Source: Betaproteobacteria bacterium (GTDB lineage: Bacteria > Pseudomonadota > Gammaproteobacteria > Burkholderiales > Rhodocyclaceae). From it: 64,000 nt of DNA. A program made the position numbers and the translations under genes. This document shows, piece by piece, positions 19,901-27,301 of this stretch. The stretch is taken from contig VEPL01000025.1 in the NCBI GenBank assembly GCA_012026885.1, forward strand, positions 296,595-360,594, in the 5' to 3' direction. The notes beneath the pieces are model-generated. The model saw nothing but the letters and a program-made list of their open reading frames with translations, ran no database searches and was not told where the DNA came from. How positions within the stretch are numbered: the first letter of the stretch is position 1; every line of letters begins with the position of its first letter.

Positions 19901-20084
19901 CGAGATCGCGGAAGGCAAGGACGCCCAGGGTTACGGTCGGCAGCGCTTCGTCCTTCGCCAGCACTGCCTCCGGGCAGGCCACCAGAGAGAGGGCAAGAAT
20001 GCCCCACCTCCCTGCCGTAGCAAGGCGGCGAAGGCAACAGCGGAGGTTTCCGGCGCATAACCGGGCAAGGGTACGAAGGGTCAC
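16923..20084 (-). CDS. Periplasmic-binding/PAS/GGDEF/EAL cyclic-di-GMP signalling protein
   Basis: A protein of about 1053 residues. A signal-like hydrophobic N-terminus precedes a PhnD-type periplasmic binding domain (about residues 45-310; VTLGVLAFRDLDATTSQWSG, GELDFILTQPEHYVLLRP). A membrane helix lies near 335-357, then two PAS domains. GGDEF has the intact signature RLGGDEFVILLEDL near residue 695. EAL has AEALIRWRHPTRG near 830 and DDFGTGYSSLSYLKRLPLDQ. Both catalytic motifs look complete, so it could make or degrade cyclic di-GMP in response to a periplasmic ligand. The start is uncertain: I prefer GTG at 20084 after GGGAG; TTG at 20102 is also open. Confidence 0.88.
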   Translation of the reverse strand: MTLRTLARLCAGNLRCCLRRLATAGRWGILALSLVACPEAVLAKDEALPTVTLGVLAFRDLDATTSQWSGVADYLQAALPDRRVRLLALHLDDLSARAERGELDFILTQPEHYVLLRPRHGLAAIATLTSSAGGRPVNRLGGVIVARAGRQDLDTAADLRGKTIAATHQNALGGYRVQQWTLRQAGIELPDDVRRLEFTGQPQDLVVDAVLAGRVDAGFVRTGLLESLIASGRLAPADIKVVNSRIVPGFPQLLSTDLYPEWPFSALRHVPDDLIKDVTLALLQLAADHPAATRAGIAGFAPPADYTPIESMMLQLRAHPGRLDHMNLRDFRDKYANELAMGLAAALAVLLFVILILHRSRHSLAAALHQRSSLLNCLGEGVYGVDPQGRCTFINPKALEMLGLTQEETIGANPHALFHSRHQDGSSYPVTQCPVSRTLIDGQRRDGEEWFLRKDGTGFPVQFSATPIQTGRRRRGVVVSFRDITEDRKADELIRIAAIAFETQEAIAVTNADSRILRVNQAFTDITGYSAEEVIGKSPSILKSGMHDEHFYAAMWEALREYGHWHGEIWNRRKNGQLFPEWLTISAVTGEFGRITHYVASFVDITQRKEAEEQIQFLALYDPLTHLPNRRLLQERLEKALSACQRRGNHAGLLFIDLDNFKTLNDSMGHDVGDLLLRQVAKRLTDAVRATDTVSRLGGDEFVILLEDLSSDLHEAIGQIEQVGRKMLDDLATPYEFGTLRHHCTASIGAIPFRDQGSTVENLLKAADMAMYKAKAAGRNALCFFDPKMQIEVEQRAVLERELREAVHAGQFVLAYQPQVDLAGRIRGAEALIRWRHPTRGLVAPGEFIGIAEDTRLILEIGQWIIEEACRQLVAWQVDPETAELTIAVNVSPLQFRDERFVDRVAAALAASGAPPSRLKLEITESLLLEDIEHAAGRMDHLKRELGIGLSLDDFGTGYSSLSYLKRLPLDQVKIDRSFVNDIGSNPNDAAITEAIIGLGRTFGFEVLAEGVETADQWKVLIALGCEGYQGYLFGRPEPIANFPLGRPRDKAA

Positions 20085-20148
20085 CCCGTTGTTCTCTCCC
20101 AATTGCGATGCTGTTTTGTTGTGGCGAGGGTTGGCGCAAACGCTTTCT

Positions 20149-20712
20149 TCAAGTATCTACCAATTTGACCGGTCCTGCACCGGTATCGCCGCTTGCGACT
20201 GGGGACTGTTGGAGCGCCTTGCTGATGGCACACCATGCATCCAGTTTGGCGGGAAACGCCAGCCCGGCGTACGCCGGGCTGGACGATGGCAGCCGGATCA
20301 AGGCCAATTCGCGGGGAAATTCTGCGGCATGCTGGCGGCGGAAGGTCGTCGCCGCTGCGGCGCCGTTGAAGAAGATGGTCCTGATGCCGGGGTGGGCCGC
20401 CAGGAATGCCGGGATATCGTTGCCGATCAGCGATCCGGCCTCGATCCCTGCATCCAGGCTGCCGCGCCGGCGACAGGTCTGTATGACATCCCAAAGTGCG
20501 ATCCCGGCCCCGCTGAGGCGTGCGCAGCGTTCCCCGTAGGCAATGGCCGGGTCGAAGCCGAGCAGGGCGCCCATGATCGGCCAGAAGGCATTACGCGGGT
20601 GGGCGTAATACTGCCCGGCAGTGAGGGAGGCGCGCCCTGGCATGCTGCCGAGGATGAGGACGCGGGCACTGGCAGCGGCGATCGGCGGAAACCCGGTGGC
20701 AAGTTCTGTCAT
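20149..20712 (-). CDS. DNA-deoxyinosine/uracil glycosylase (UDG superfamily)
   Basis: A 187-residue DNA repair glycosylase that removes deaminated bases. The motif LILGSMPGRASLTAGQYYAH, continuing into PRNAFWPIMG, places it with the hypoxanthine/uracil-removing UDG family 6-like proteins rather than classical Ung. The C-terminal motif IRLPSSSPAYAG is also typical. The ATG at 20712 is chosen because conserved sequence begins soon after; an upstream in-frame start would read through the aceA terminator. It lies upstream of the GGDEF-EAL gene on the same strand (64-bp gap) and downstream of the aceA terminator. Substrate preference is inferred from family resemblance only. Confidence 0.82.
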   Translation of the reverse strand: MTELATGFPPIAAASARVLILGSMPGRASLTAGQYYAHPRNAFWPIMGALLGFDPAIAYGERCARLSGAGIALWDVIQTCRRRGSLDAGIEAGSLIGNDIPAFLAAHPGIRTIFFNGAAAATTFRRQHAAEFPRELALIRLPSSSPAYAGLAFPAKLDAWCAISKALQQSPVASGDTGAGPVKLVDT

Positions 20713-20726
20713 GGCTCGTGAACGGG

Positions 20727-20755
20727 AAACGGCCGGCGCCTTGTGAGCGCCGGCC
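20727..20755 (-). terminator. Terminator of aceA
   Basis: On the minus strand a 9-bp GGCCGGCGC/GCGCCGGCC stem (20731-20755) with a 7-base loop is followed by GTTTC. The T run is short, so termination may be partial. Confidence 0.6.
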
Positions 20756-20785
20756 CCGGGCTGCCGGATGGACAGCCGGATGAGC

Positions 20786-22096
20786 TTAGTGGAACTGCTC
20801 TTCTTCGGTCGAGCCGGTGAGGGCCTTGACCGAGGAGGAACCGCCCTGGATGACGGTGGTGACTTCATCGAAGTAACCGGTGCCGACTTCCTGCTGGTGG
20901 GAGACGAAGGTGTAACCGCTCTCGCGAGCAGCAAATTCCGGTTCCTGGACCATGTTGACGTAGTGCTTCATGCCTTCGCCGCGTGCGTAGGCGTGGGCGA
21001 ACTGGAAGGTGTTGTACCAGTTGATATGGATACCGGCCAGGGTGATGAACTGGTACTTGTAGCCCAGCGCCGACAGTTCTTCCTGGAAGGAGGCGATCTG
21101 AGAGTCGTTGAGGTTCTTCTTCCAGTTGAAGGAAGGCGAACAGTTGTAGGAGAGCAGCTTGCCCGGGCAGGCTGCCTGAACGGCCTGGGCGAATTCGCGG
21201 GCGAAGCCGATATCGGGCACGCCGGTTTCGCACCAGACGAGGTCAGCGTAGGGAGCGTAGGCAACGCCGCGGGAGATGGACTGCTCGAGGCCGTTCTTGA
21301 CGCGGAAGAAGCCTTCCTGGGTGCGTTCGCCGGTGAGGAAAGGCTTGTCGTTGGCGTCGTAATCGGAGGTGATCAGGTTGGCGGCTTCGGCATCGGTACG
21401 GGCCAGGATCAGGGTCGGAACGCCCATGACGTCGGCGGCGAAACGGGCGGAGATCAGCTTTTCGACGGCTTCGCGGGTCGGGACGAGCACCTTGCCACCC
21501 ATGTGGCCACACTTCTTGGCAGCCGCCAGCTGGTCTTCGAAGTGAACACCGGCCGCACCGGCGGCGATCATGTTCTTCATCAGTTCGAAGGCGTTCAGGA
21601 CACCGCCGAAACCGGCTTCAGCGTCGGCGACGATCGGCAGGAAGTAGTCGATGAATTCCTTGTCGCCCGGATTGACGCCACGGGACCACTGGATTTCGTC
21701 AGCGCGCTTGAAGGTGTTGTTGATGCGGCGAACCATGGTCGGCACGGAGTCGTAGGCGTACAGCGACTGGTCCGGATACATGGTTTCCGAGGTGTTGCCG
21801 TCGGCGGCGACTTGCCAGCCGGACAGATAGACGGCTTCCAGGCCAGCCTTGGCCTGCTGCATGGCCTGACCGGCGGTGATGGCGCCGAAAGCGTTCACAT
21901 AGCCCTTCTTGGCGCCGCCGTTGACCTTGTCCCAGAGGACCTTGGCACCGCGCTGGGCCAGGGTGTATTCCGGCTGCAGGGAGCCGCGCAGGCGGACGAC
22001 GTCGGCAGCGGAGTAGCCGCGCTTGACGAGCTTCCAGCGGGGGTTTTCTGCCCAGTCTTTTTCGAGGGCGGCGATTTGCTGTTCGCGAGTGCTCAT
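20786..22096 (-). CDS. aceA: Isocitrate lyase
   Basis: Cleaves isocitrate to succinate and glyoxylate, the first step of the glyoxylate bypass. It is 436 residues long, the usual bacterial length. The catalytic KKCGH motif is present (AAAKKCGHMGGKVLVPTREA), as are the substrate-binding SPSFNWKK stretch (here CSPSFNWKKNL) and NTSETMYPDQSLY near residue 100. GAGGAAATC precedes the ATG by a good distance. The upstream region has a clear sigma70-like promoter and paired palindromes, so regulated expression is likely. Transcription should end at the hairpin downstream. Confidence 0.97.
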   Translation of the reverse strand: MSTREQQIAALEKDWAENPRWKLVKRGYSAADVVRLRGSLQPEYTLAQRGAKVLWDKVNGGAKKGYVNAFGAITAGQAMQQAKAGLEAVYLSGWQVAADGNTSETMYPDQSLYAYDSVPTMVRRINNTFKRADEIQWSRGVNPGDKEFIDYFLPIVADAEAGFGGVLNAFELMKNMIAAGAAGVHFEDQLAAAKKCGHMGGKVLVPTREAVEKLISARFAADVMGVPTLILARTDAEAANLITSDYDANDKPFLTGERTQEGFFRVKNGLEQSISRGVAYAPYADLVWCETGVPDIGFAREFAQAVQAACPGKLLSYNCSPSFNWKKNLNDSQIASFQEELSALGYKYQFITLAGIHINWYNTFQFAHAYARGEGMKHYVNMVQEPEFAARESGYTFVSHQQEVGTGYFDEVTTVIQGGSSSVKALTGSTEEEQFH

Positions 22097-22171
22097 GTGA
22101 TTTCCTCAGTGGCGTTGAATTGTTGGGTTTCGGCGGCTACGTGGTTCAGGACGGGCGCGTCGATGGGGGAA

Positions 22172-22200
22172 AGTATAGAAGGTTCGGTGCCGGGAATCAA
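22172..22200 (-). promoter_or_regulatory. aceA promoter
   Basis: On the minus strand TTGATT (-35, 22195-22200), exactly 17 bases, then TATACT (-10, 22172-22177). The expected start is near 22165, giving a leader of about 69 bases. Confidence 0.7.
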
Positions 22201-22202
22201 TA

Positions 22203-22234
22203 GTCTTATATAAGACATAAGACAAAATTTTGTC
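22203..22234 (-). promoter_or_regulatory. Twin-palindrome operator upstream of aceA
   Basis: GTCTTATATAAGAC (22203-22216) and GACAAAATTTTGTC (22221-22234) are perfect 14-bp palindromes with centres 18 bp apart. The 7-mer ATAAGAC occurs twice in direct tandem (22210-22223), and its complement forms the other half of the first palindrome. The centres fall near -44.5 and -62.5 from the predicted start, positions typical of activators. The block is strikingly AT-rich against its surroundings. The binding protein is not known to me. Confidence 0.6.
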
Positions 22235-22313
22235 ATTTTAATTCAGTATCTTGCCTACCGTGTTTCACAATACGGAAAGATTGTTGCGCTCGTGAAAAAT
22301 GCGGCGGCGCGAA

Positions 22314-22808
22314 TCAGGCGAGCGGTTGCTCGCTGACAAGGATGCCGTCTTCGTCGGCATAGAGGTGGTTGCCAGGGGCGAACGTGACGCCGCCGAAGGT
22401 GACGGCCACGTTGCGCTCGCCAATGCCCTTCTTGATGCTCTTTTGCGGGTGCGTTGCAATGGCGCGCACACCGATGTCGATTGCCGCGATGTCGCCGGAA
22501 TCACGAATGCAGCCATAGACCACGATACCTTCCCAGCCGTTGCCTTGCGCAAGGATGGCAAGTTGGTCGCCGACCAGCGCGCAGCGCAGGGAGCCGCCAC
22601 CGTCAACGACGAGGACCTTGCCTACGCCGCCCTCGCCGAGCGCTTCGCGGACCAGCGAATTGTCCTCGAACAGCTTGAGCGTGACGACTTCGCCGCAGAA
22701 GGCCGGGCGGCCGCCGTAGCGCTGGAACATCGGCGCGACGACGCGGACGGACTTTCCAAGTTCGCGCTCGAACTGGTCGCACAGATCAGGGGTCTTGAAG
22801 CTCGTCAT
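22314..22808 (-). CDS. RraA-family protein (RNase E inhibitor-like / 4-hydroxy-4-methyl-2-oxoglutarate aldolase-like)
   Basis: A 164-residue member of the RraA/HMG-aldolase family. Typical features are TPDLCDQFE at the N-terminus, the GGR-containing strand [33 protein letters not shown] and [12 protein letters not shown], whose acidic residues bind metal in aldolase-type members. RraA in E. coli binds RNase E and slows RNA decay; other members are metal-dependent aldolases, and sequence alone does not separate the two roles here. It follows clpA on the same strand but is separated by a strong terminator, so it probably has its own promoter. Confidence 0.85.
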   Translation of the reverse strand: MTSFKTPDLCDQFERELGKSVRVVAPMFQRYGGRPAFCGEVVTLKLFEDNSLVREALGEGGVGKVLVVDGGGSLRCALVGDQLAILAQGNGWEGIVVYGCIRDSGDIAAIDIGVRAIATHPQKSIKKGIGERNVAVTFGGVTFAPGNHLYADEDGILVSEQPLA

Positions 22809-22819
22809 TCTTGTCTCCG

Positions 22820-22853
22820 CAAATAAAAAAGCCGCGACATGATGCGCGGCTTT
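22820..22853 (-). terminator. Terminator of the clpS-clpA operon
   Basis: On the minus strand AAAGCCGCG and CGCGGCTTT (22828-22853) form a 9-bp stem with an 8-base loop, followed by TTTTTTATTTG. A strong intrinsic terminator. Confidence 0.88.
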
Positions 22854-22871
22854 GGCCGGTCAGGCAAACCG

Positions 22872-25130
22872 TCAGACCGTCGCTTCGCTCTGTTCCTCGC
22901 TGAAAAGCAGCCTGATTTTGCCCTCGGAATCGAGGTCGACCGTGACACTGCCGCCGTTGGCGAGACGCCCGAACAGCAATTCGTCGGCGAGTGCAGCGCG
23001 AATCGTGTCCTGGATCAGGCGCGCCATCGGGCGGGCACCCATGAGCGGGTCGAATCCCTTTTCGGCCAGCATGCCCTTGACGCTATCCGAGAAGTGCGCC
23101 TCGACCTTCTTCTCGTGCAACTGCTCCTCGAGCTGCATCAGGAATTTGTCGACGACGCGCAGGATGACTTCGTGGTCGAGCGGCGCGAAGGAGATCGTCG
23201 CATCCAGACGGTTGCGGAACTCCGGGGTGAACAACCGCTTGATCTCGGCCATTTCATCGCCGGTCTGCTTCGAACTGGTGAAACCCATGCTCGATTTTTG
23301 CAGGTCCGCCGCGCCCGCATTGGTGGTCATGATGATGACCACGTTGCGGAAATCAGCCTTGCGCCCGTTGTTGTCGGTCAGCGTGCCGTGGTCCATGACC
23401 TGCAACAGGATATTGAAGATGTCGGGGTGCGCCTTCTCGATTTCATCGAGGAGCAGCACGCAGTAGGGCTTCTTGGTGATCGCCTCGGTCAGCAGGCCGC
23501 CCTGGTCGAAGCCGACGTAGCCCGGCGGGGCGCCAATCAGCCGCGAGACGGCATGGCGTTCCATGTATTCCGACATGTCGAAGCGTTGCAACTCGATGCC
23601 GAGGCAGTAGGCAAGCTGCTTGGCCACTTCGGTCTTGCCGACCCCCGTCGGGCCGCTGAACAGGAAGGAGCCGATCGGCTTGCCAGGGTTGCCGAGCCCG
23701 GAACGCGCCATCTTGATCGCCTTGGCCAGTGCATCGATCGCCTTGTCCTGGCCGAAGACGACGGCCTTGAGGTCGCGGTCGAGGTTCCTGAGCGCGCCGC
23801 GGTCGTCGGTGGTGACGTGTTGCGAAGGGATGCGCGCGATCTTGGCGACAATTTCCTCGATGTCGGTCTTGCCGATCACCTTCTTCTGCCTCGACTTGGG
23901 CAGGATGCGCTGCGCTGCCCCCGCTTCGTCGATGACGTCGATCGCCTTGTCGGGGAGGTGGCGATCGGTGATGTAGCGGGCCGACAACTCGACCGCCGAC
24001 GAGATCGCCGTCGCCGAATACTTGATGCCGTGGTGTGCCTCGAAACGGGACTTGAGCCCCTTGAGGATCTCGACCGTCTCGGCCACCGAAGGCTCGTTGA
24101 CGTCGATCTTCTGGAAGCGGCGCGACAGCGCGCTGTCCTTTTCGAAAATGCCGCGGAACTCGGTGTAGGTCGTGGCGCCGATGCATTTCATCTGGCCCGA
24201 GGAGAGGGCGGGCTTGAGCAGGTTGGATGCATCGAGCGTGCCGCCCGAGGCGGCGCCGGCGCCGATCAGGGTGTGGATTTCGTCGATGAAAAGGATGGCG
24301 TTCGGGTTGTCCTGGAGCGACTTCAGCACGCCCTTCAGACGCTGCTCGAAATCACCGCGGTACTTCGTTCCGGCCATCAGCGATCCGAGGTCGAGTGCAT
24401 AGACGTTGGCACCGGCGAGGATCTCGGGAACCTCGCCCTCGACGACACGCCGCGCGAGGCCCTCGGCGATCGCCGTTTTGCCGACCCCGGCTTCGCCGAC
24501 CAGCAGCGGGTTGTTCTTGCGCCGGCGGCAGAGCGTCTGGATGACGCGCTCGAGCTCCTTGTCGCGCCCGATCAGCGGATCGATCTTGCCCTGCAGCGCA
24601 AGGGCATTGAGGTTGATGGTGTACTGCTCTAGCGGTCCGGCATCGGCTTTCTCGCCGTCCGCTTCGGCTTCGCCCTCGGTCGGCGCCTTCTGTTGCGGTA
24701 CCTTGCTGATGCCATGCGAGATGAAGTTCACGACGTCGAGGCGGGTGACTCCCTGTTTCTGCAGGAAATAGACCGCGTGCGAATCCTTCTCGCCATAAAT
24801 GGCCACCAGGACGTTGGCGCCGTTAACCTCTTTCTTTCCCGATGACTGGACATGCAGGATGGCGCGCTGGATCACCCGCTGGAAGCCAAGCGTCGGCTGG
24901 GTGTCGATGTCGTCCTCGCCGGAGACGGTGGGCGTGTGCTCGCCGATGAAATTGCCGAGCTCCTTGCGCAACGGGTCAACCTTGCCGCCGCAGGCGCGCA
25001 GGGCCTCCGCTGCCGACGGATTGTCGAGCAAGGCCAGCAGCAGGTGCTCCACGGTGATGAATTCGTGGCGCTTCTGGCGAGCCTCGACAAAGGCCATGTG
25101 CAGGCTGACCTCGAGTTCCTGGGCGATCAT
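22872..25130 (-). CDS. clpA: ATP-dependent Clp protease ATP-binding subunit ClpA
   Basis: Hexameric AAA+ unfoldase that feeds substrates to ClpP. The 752-residue protein has an N-terminal double Clp-N repeat ([20 protein letters not shown]), a first ATPase module with Walker [10 protein letters not shown] near residue 215, and a second with GPTGVGKTE near residue 493. The ClpP-binding loop region contains the expected IGL-like tripeptide position within the second module, though I did not fix its residue. The ATG overlaps the clpS stop by one base, so the adaptor and unfoldase are made together. Confidence 0.96.
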   Translation of the reverse strand: MIAQELEVSLHMAFVEARQKRHEFITVEHLLLALLDNPSAAEALRACGGKVDPLRKELGNFIGEHTPTVSGEDDIDTQPTLGFQRVIQRAILHVQSSGKKEVNGANVLVAIYGEKDSHAVYFLQKQGVTRLDVVNFISHGISKVPQQKAPTEGEAEADGEKADAGPLEQYTINLNALALQGKIDPLIGRDKELERVIQTLCRRRKNNPLLVGEAGVGKTAIAEGLARRVVEGEVPEILAGANVYALDLGSLMAGTKYRGDFEQRLKGVLKSLQDNPNAILFIDEIHTLIGAGAASGGTLDASNLLKPALSSGQMKCIGATTYTEFRGIFEKDSALSRRFQKIDVNEPSVAETVEILKGLKSRFEAHHGIKYSATAISSAVELSARYITDRHLPDKAIDVIDEAGAAQRILPKSRQKKVIGKTDIEEIVAKIARIPSQHVTTDDRGALRNLDRDLKAVVFGQDKAIDALAKAIKMARSGLGNPGKPIGSFLFSGPTGVGKTEVAKQLAYCLGIELQRFDMSEYMERHAVSRLIGAPPGYVGFDQGGLLTEAITKKPYCVLLLDEIEKAHPDIFNILLQVMDHGTLTDNNGRKADFRNVVIIMTTNAGAADLQKSSMGFTSSKQTGDEMAEIKRLFTPEFRNRLDATISFAPLDHEVILRVVDKFLMQLEEQLHEKKVEAHFSDSVKGMLAEKGFDPLMGARPMARLIQDTIRAALADELLFGRLANGGSVTVDLDSEGKIRLLFSEEQSEATV

Positions 25131-25438
25131 CAGTTTTCCTCCATGACGCAGGCCAGCGGATGCTGGCTCTGCCGCGCGAATGCGCTGACTTGCTCGACCT
25201 TGGTGGCAGCGACGTCACGCGGGTACATCCCGCATACGCCTCGGCCTTCGTTGTGAACTTTGAGCATGATTCGCGTCGCTTGTTCAGCATCCATCGAAAA
25301 AAAACGCCGCAAAACCACTATGACGAATTCCATCGGGGTGTAGTCGTCATTGAGCAGCAATACCTTGAACATCCTCGGCGGCTTGACCTTTTCGCGCTGT
25401 GCCGCCAGCGAGCCTTCGTCCTGAATCCGGGTAGCCAT
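25130..25438 (-). CDS. clpS: Clp protease adaptor ClpS
   Basis: ClpS delivers N-degron substrates to ClpA and inhibits other substrates. It is 102 residues, with the family core [40 protein letters not shown] and the C-terminal [10 protein letters not shown]. The DDYTPMEFV stretch lines the N-degron pocket. I chose MATRIQDEG; upstream in-frame ATGs would add an unconserved tail. A candidate promoter places the transcription start only about 2 bases before the ATG, and I see no ribosome site, so the message may be nearly leaderless. It is divergent from the cold-shock gene. Confidence 0.93.
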   Translation of the reverse strand: MATRIQDEGSLAAQREKVKPPRMFKVLLLNDDYTPMEFVIVVLRRFFSMDAEQATRIMLKVHNEGRGVCGMYPRDVAATKVEQVSAFARQSQHPLACVMEEN

Positions 25439-25446
25439 GGAAATCG

Positions 25447-25474
25447 ATTCTATACACTCATCCGCGCAGTGCAA
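25447..25474 (-). promoter_or_regulatory. Candidate clpS promoter
   Basis: On the minus strand TTGCAC (25469-25474), 16 bases, TAGAAT (25447-25452). The predicted start is near 25440, almost at the clpS ATG. A sigma70-like match by eye. Confidence 0.5.
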
Positions 25475-25549
25475 CATGGAAATGGATGCCCCGCGCAGCG
25501 GGAGTGTTGCGGCTTTGCGCAAAATGCTGCGGCGCGCAACGAAAACCTG

Positions 25550-25579
25550 TTGACGCGCCGGCTTGATAGGGGGTAGAAA
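25550..25579 (+). promoter_or_regulatory. Candidate cold-shock gene promoter
   Basis: TTGACG (25550-25555), 18 bases, TAGAAA (25574-25579). This would give a leader of about 110 bases, containing a CCGGGTC/GACCCGG hairpin (25623-25662) followed by a T-rich stretch. Long structured leaders are usual for cold-shock genes. Confidence 0.45.
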
Positions 25580-25695
25580 GCGTCGTGTTTGGATTCAAGT
25601 TGCATCAAGGTTGCCGATGGCACCGGGTCGCTGAGCTCAAACAGGGAGTCGGGGAGACCCGGGGGTATTTACGTTTTTTGTGGGAAGTTGTGGAT

Positions 25696-25899
25696 ATGGC
25701 AATCGGCACCGTCAAGTGGTTCAACGATTCGAAGGGCTTTGGCTTCATCACGCCTGATGATGGCAGCGAAGATCTTTTCGCGCATTTCTCGGCGATCAAC
25801 ATGCAAGGCTTCAAGACCCTCAAAGAGGGCGAGAAGGTCTCCTTCGAGGTCGTGCAGGGCCCCAAGGGCAAGCAGGCTTCGAATATCCAGCGCGCCTGA
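25696..25899 (+). CDS. Cold-shock domain protein (CspA family)
   Basis: A 67-residue single cold-shock domain that binds single-stranded RNA and DNA and acts as an RNA chaperone. The start [20 protein letters not shown] carries RNP1 (KGFGFI), and RNP2 is DLFAHF, slightly different from the commoner DVFVHF. GGAAG lies about 8 bases before the ATG. Longer in-frame starts upstream fall in the leader and are not conserved. Monocistronic between a candidate promoter and a strong terminator. Whether it is cold-induced or constitutive cannot be told. Confidence 0.95.
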   Translation: MAIGTVKWFNDSKGFGFITPDDGSEDLFAHFSAINMQGFKTLKEGEKVSFEVVQGPKGKQASNIQRA

Positions 25900-25920
25900 G
25901 CGGTTCTCCGCCAGCCGTTG

Positions 25921-25946
25921 AACCCGTCCTCCGGACGGGTTTTTTG
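25921..25946 (+). terminator. Terminator of the cold-shock gene
   Basis: AACCCGTCC (25921-25929) pairs with GGACGGGTT (25933-25941) around TCC and runs into a T tract. It lies just before the convergent soxZ stop. Confidence 0.9.
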
Positions 25947-25948
25947 TT

Positions 25949-26260
25949 TCAGGGGACGGTTGTTTCGTCCTGGCGCTGTTCGCCACGGCTGTCTCGCCAG
26001 GCGACACCGATCCGGTCCCCGCTGCGGATGCCGCGCGCCCGTAGTGCGAAGAGCGGATTACGGGCGATCGAGGTGTTCAGTTGCCCCTCGACCAGAACCT
26101 TGCCGTTGTGCGTCAGCGTGAATGTCTGGATGAAGTGGGCAGGAACCGCTTGGCCGCGTTCGTCCTTGCGCTGGCCCGTTTCCATGGGATGGTTCATCAG
26201 GAACCGGATTTCGGCGATGTCGCCCTGGGTCTGTGTGCGGATGCGGATGGCCTCCGGCAT
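25949..26260 (-). CDS. soxZ: Sulfur-oxidation carrier subunit SoxZ
   Basis: SoxZ partners SoxY to form the periplasmic SoxYZ carrier that holds sulfur intermediates during thiosulfate oxidation. It is 103 residues, with family features IRIRTQTQGDIAEIRFLMNH, MET-rich strand GQRKDERGQAVPAHFIQTFT, and a C-terminal G-x-RSGDRIGVAWRDSRGE. SoxZ has no signal peptide and is exported with SoxY, as expected here. The ATG is two bases past the soxY stop. No soxA, soxB, soxX or soxCD is adjacent, so this is a stand-alone soxYZ pair. Confidence 0.92.
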   Translation of the reverse strand: MPEAIRIRTQTQGDIAEIRFLMNHPMETGQRKDERGQAVPAHFIQTFTLTHNGKVLVEGQLNTSIARNPLFALRARGIRSGDRIGVAWRDSRGEQRQDETTVP

Positions 26261-26262
26261 GC

Positions 26263-26736
26263 TCAACCTCCGCAACCGCCGAGGGTGACCTTGATGTCGC
26301 GGAAGGCGACGTGCGCCTTGCCGTCCGCCGTCCTGACGACGGCCCGCAGTCGTGTCGATTCGGCCAGCTTGACCTGTAGCCTGCACCAGGGGAGAACACC
26401 CGCGGAAAGGTCGAGCGCTGCACACAGCGGCATCGGATTGCGGTCGGCGAATAGCGCGATGCTGCGGGTCTCTGGCAACTGGCTGGAGATCTCGATATCG
26501 ACCTTGGCACCGTTCTCTGCGATCTCCGGGGCACCGATAACGATTTCGCGCGACTCCTGCGGCAGGTTTGCCCCATAGGCACGCAGTGCTTCGCCCGGGC
26601 TGCGTGCGGTAAATGCAGGGCGGTTCCAGTCGGCGGCGATTACACGACCGGGAAGCAATAACCCGGTGCCGAGCCAGGGTGCGAGCAGCAGCGAACTGGA
26701 CCCGGTGGCCAGAAGACGGCGCCTGAGTGCATTCAT
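26263..26736 (-). CDS. soxY: Sulfur-oxidation carrier protein SoxY
   Basis: SoxY carries sulfur on a cysteine at its extreme C-terminus. The 157-residue precursor ends VTLGGCGG, matching the conserved GGCGG swinging arm with the reactive cysteine at about residue 155. The N-terminus ([20 protein letters not shown]) looks like a Tat-type signal with three arginines, which would export the SoxYZ complex. The start ATG overlaps the end of moaC by 4 bases, so moaC-soxY-soxZ are co-transcribed. The pairing of soxYZ with a molybdopterin gene may reflect a sulfur or molybdoenzyme link, or chance. Confidence 0.92.
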   Translation of the reverse strand: MNALRRRLLATGSSSLLLAPWLGTGLLLPGRVIAADWNRPAFTARSPGEALRAYGANLPQESREIVIGAPEIAENGAKVDIEISSQLPETRSIALFADRNPMPLCAALDLSAGVLPWCRLQVKLAESTRLRAVVRTADGKAHVAFRDIKVTLGGCGG

Positions 26737-27236
26737 GGCGCGGCCTCGCCGCCGTCGTCAGGGAGCCAGTGCCCCGACTTGCCACCCGACTTTTCGAGCA
26801 ATCGCACGTCTTCGATTCGCATGCCGCGATCGACGGCCTTGCACATGTCGTAGATTGTCAGCAGGCCGACCGAAACGGCAGTCAGTGCCTCCATCTCGAC
26901 GCCGGTGCGTCCGGTGCATTCGGCGCTTGCCAGGCAGTGGACCGCGCTAGCTGCCGGGTCGATGCTGAAGTCGGCGGTGACGCGGGTCAATGCGACGGGG
27001 TGGCACAGCGGGATCAGGGAAGCGGTCTGTTTCGCACCCTGAATCGCCGCAATGCGGGCGATGCCCAGCACGTCGCCCTTGGCCGCGGTGCCGGCGGCAA
27101 TGCGGGCCAGCGTTTCCGGCAGCATGTAGATGCTGCCGCCCGCACGCGCGATGCGCCGGGATTCCGCCTTGTGGCCGACATCGACCATGTGGGCCTGGCC
27201 GGCGGCATCGAAATGGGTCAGTTCGGATCGGGTCAC
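26733..27236 (-). CDS. moaC: Cyclic pyranopterin monophosphate synthase
   Basis: MoaC completes the first step of molybdenum cofactor synthesis, converting the MoaA product to cyclic pyranopterin monophosphate. It is 167 residues. Conserved active-site segments are [53 protein letters not shown] and [11 protein letters not shown], with the catalytic lysine/aspartate in the last and in KSGGKSG. It is the first gene of a moaC-soxY-soxZ unit and is divergent from bepA (65-bp gap). That gap contains a GTAAC/GTTAC inverted repeat at 27242-27256 of unknown meaning. Confidence 0.96.
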   Translation of the reverse strand: MTRSELTHFDAAGQAHMVDVGHKAESRRIARAGGSIYMLPETLARIAAGTAAKGDVLGIARIAAIQGAKQTASLIPLCHPVALTRVTADFSIDPAASAVHCLASAECTGRTGVEMEALTAVSVGLLTIYDMCKAVDRGMRIEDVRLLEKSGGKSGHWLPDDGGEAAP

Positions 27237-27301
27237 GGTCGGTAACGTTCGGTTACGAGTTCCCGGCGCTACGGCTCTGCCGGGCGCGATATCATAGCAC
27301 C

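Noticed and set aside
22839-24632. A 597-codon open frame antisense to clpA
   Set aside because: Shadow of the clpA codon pattern with no domain; clpA motifs are complete on the minus strand.
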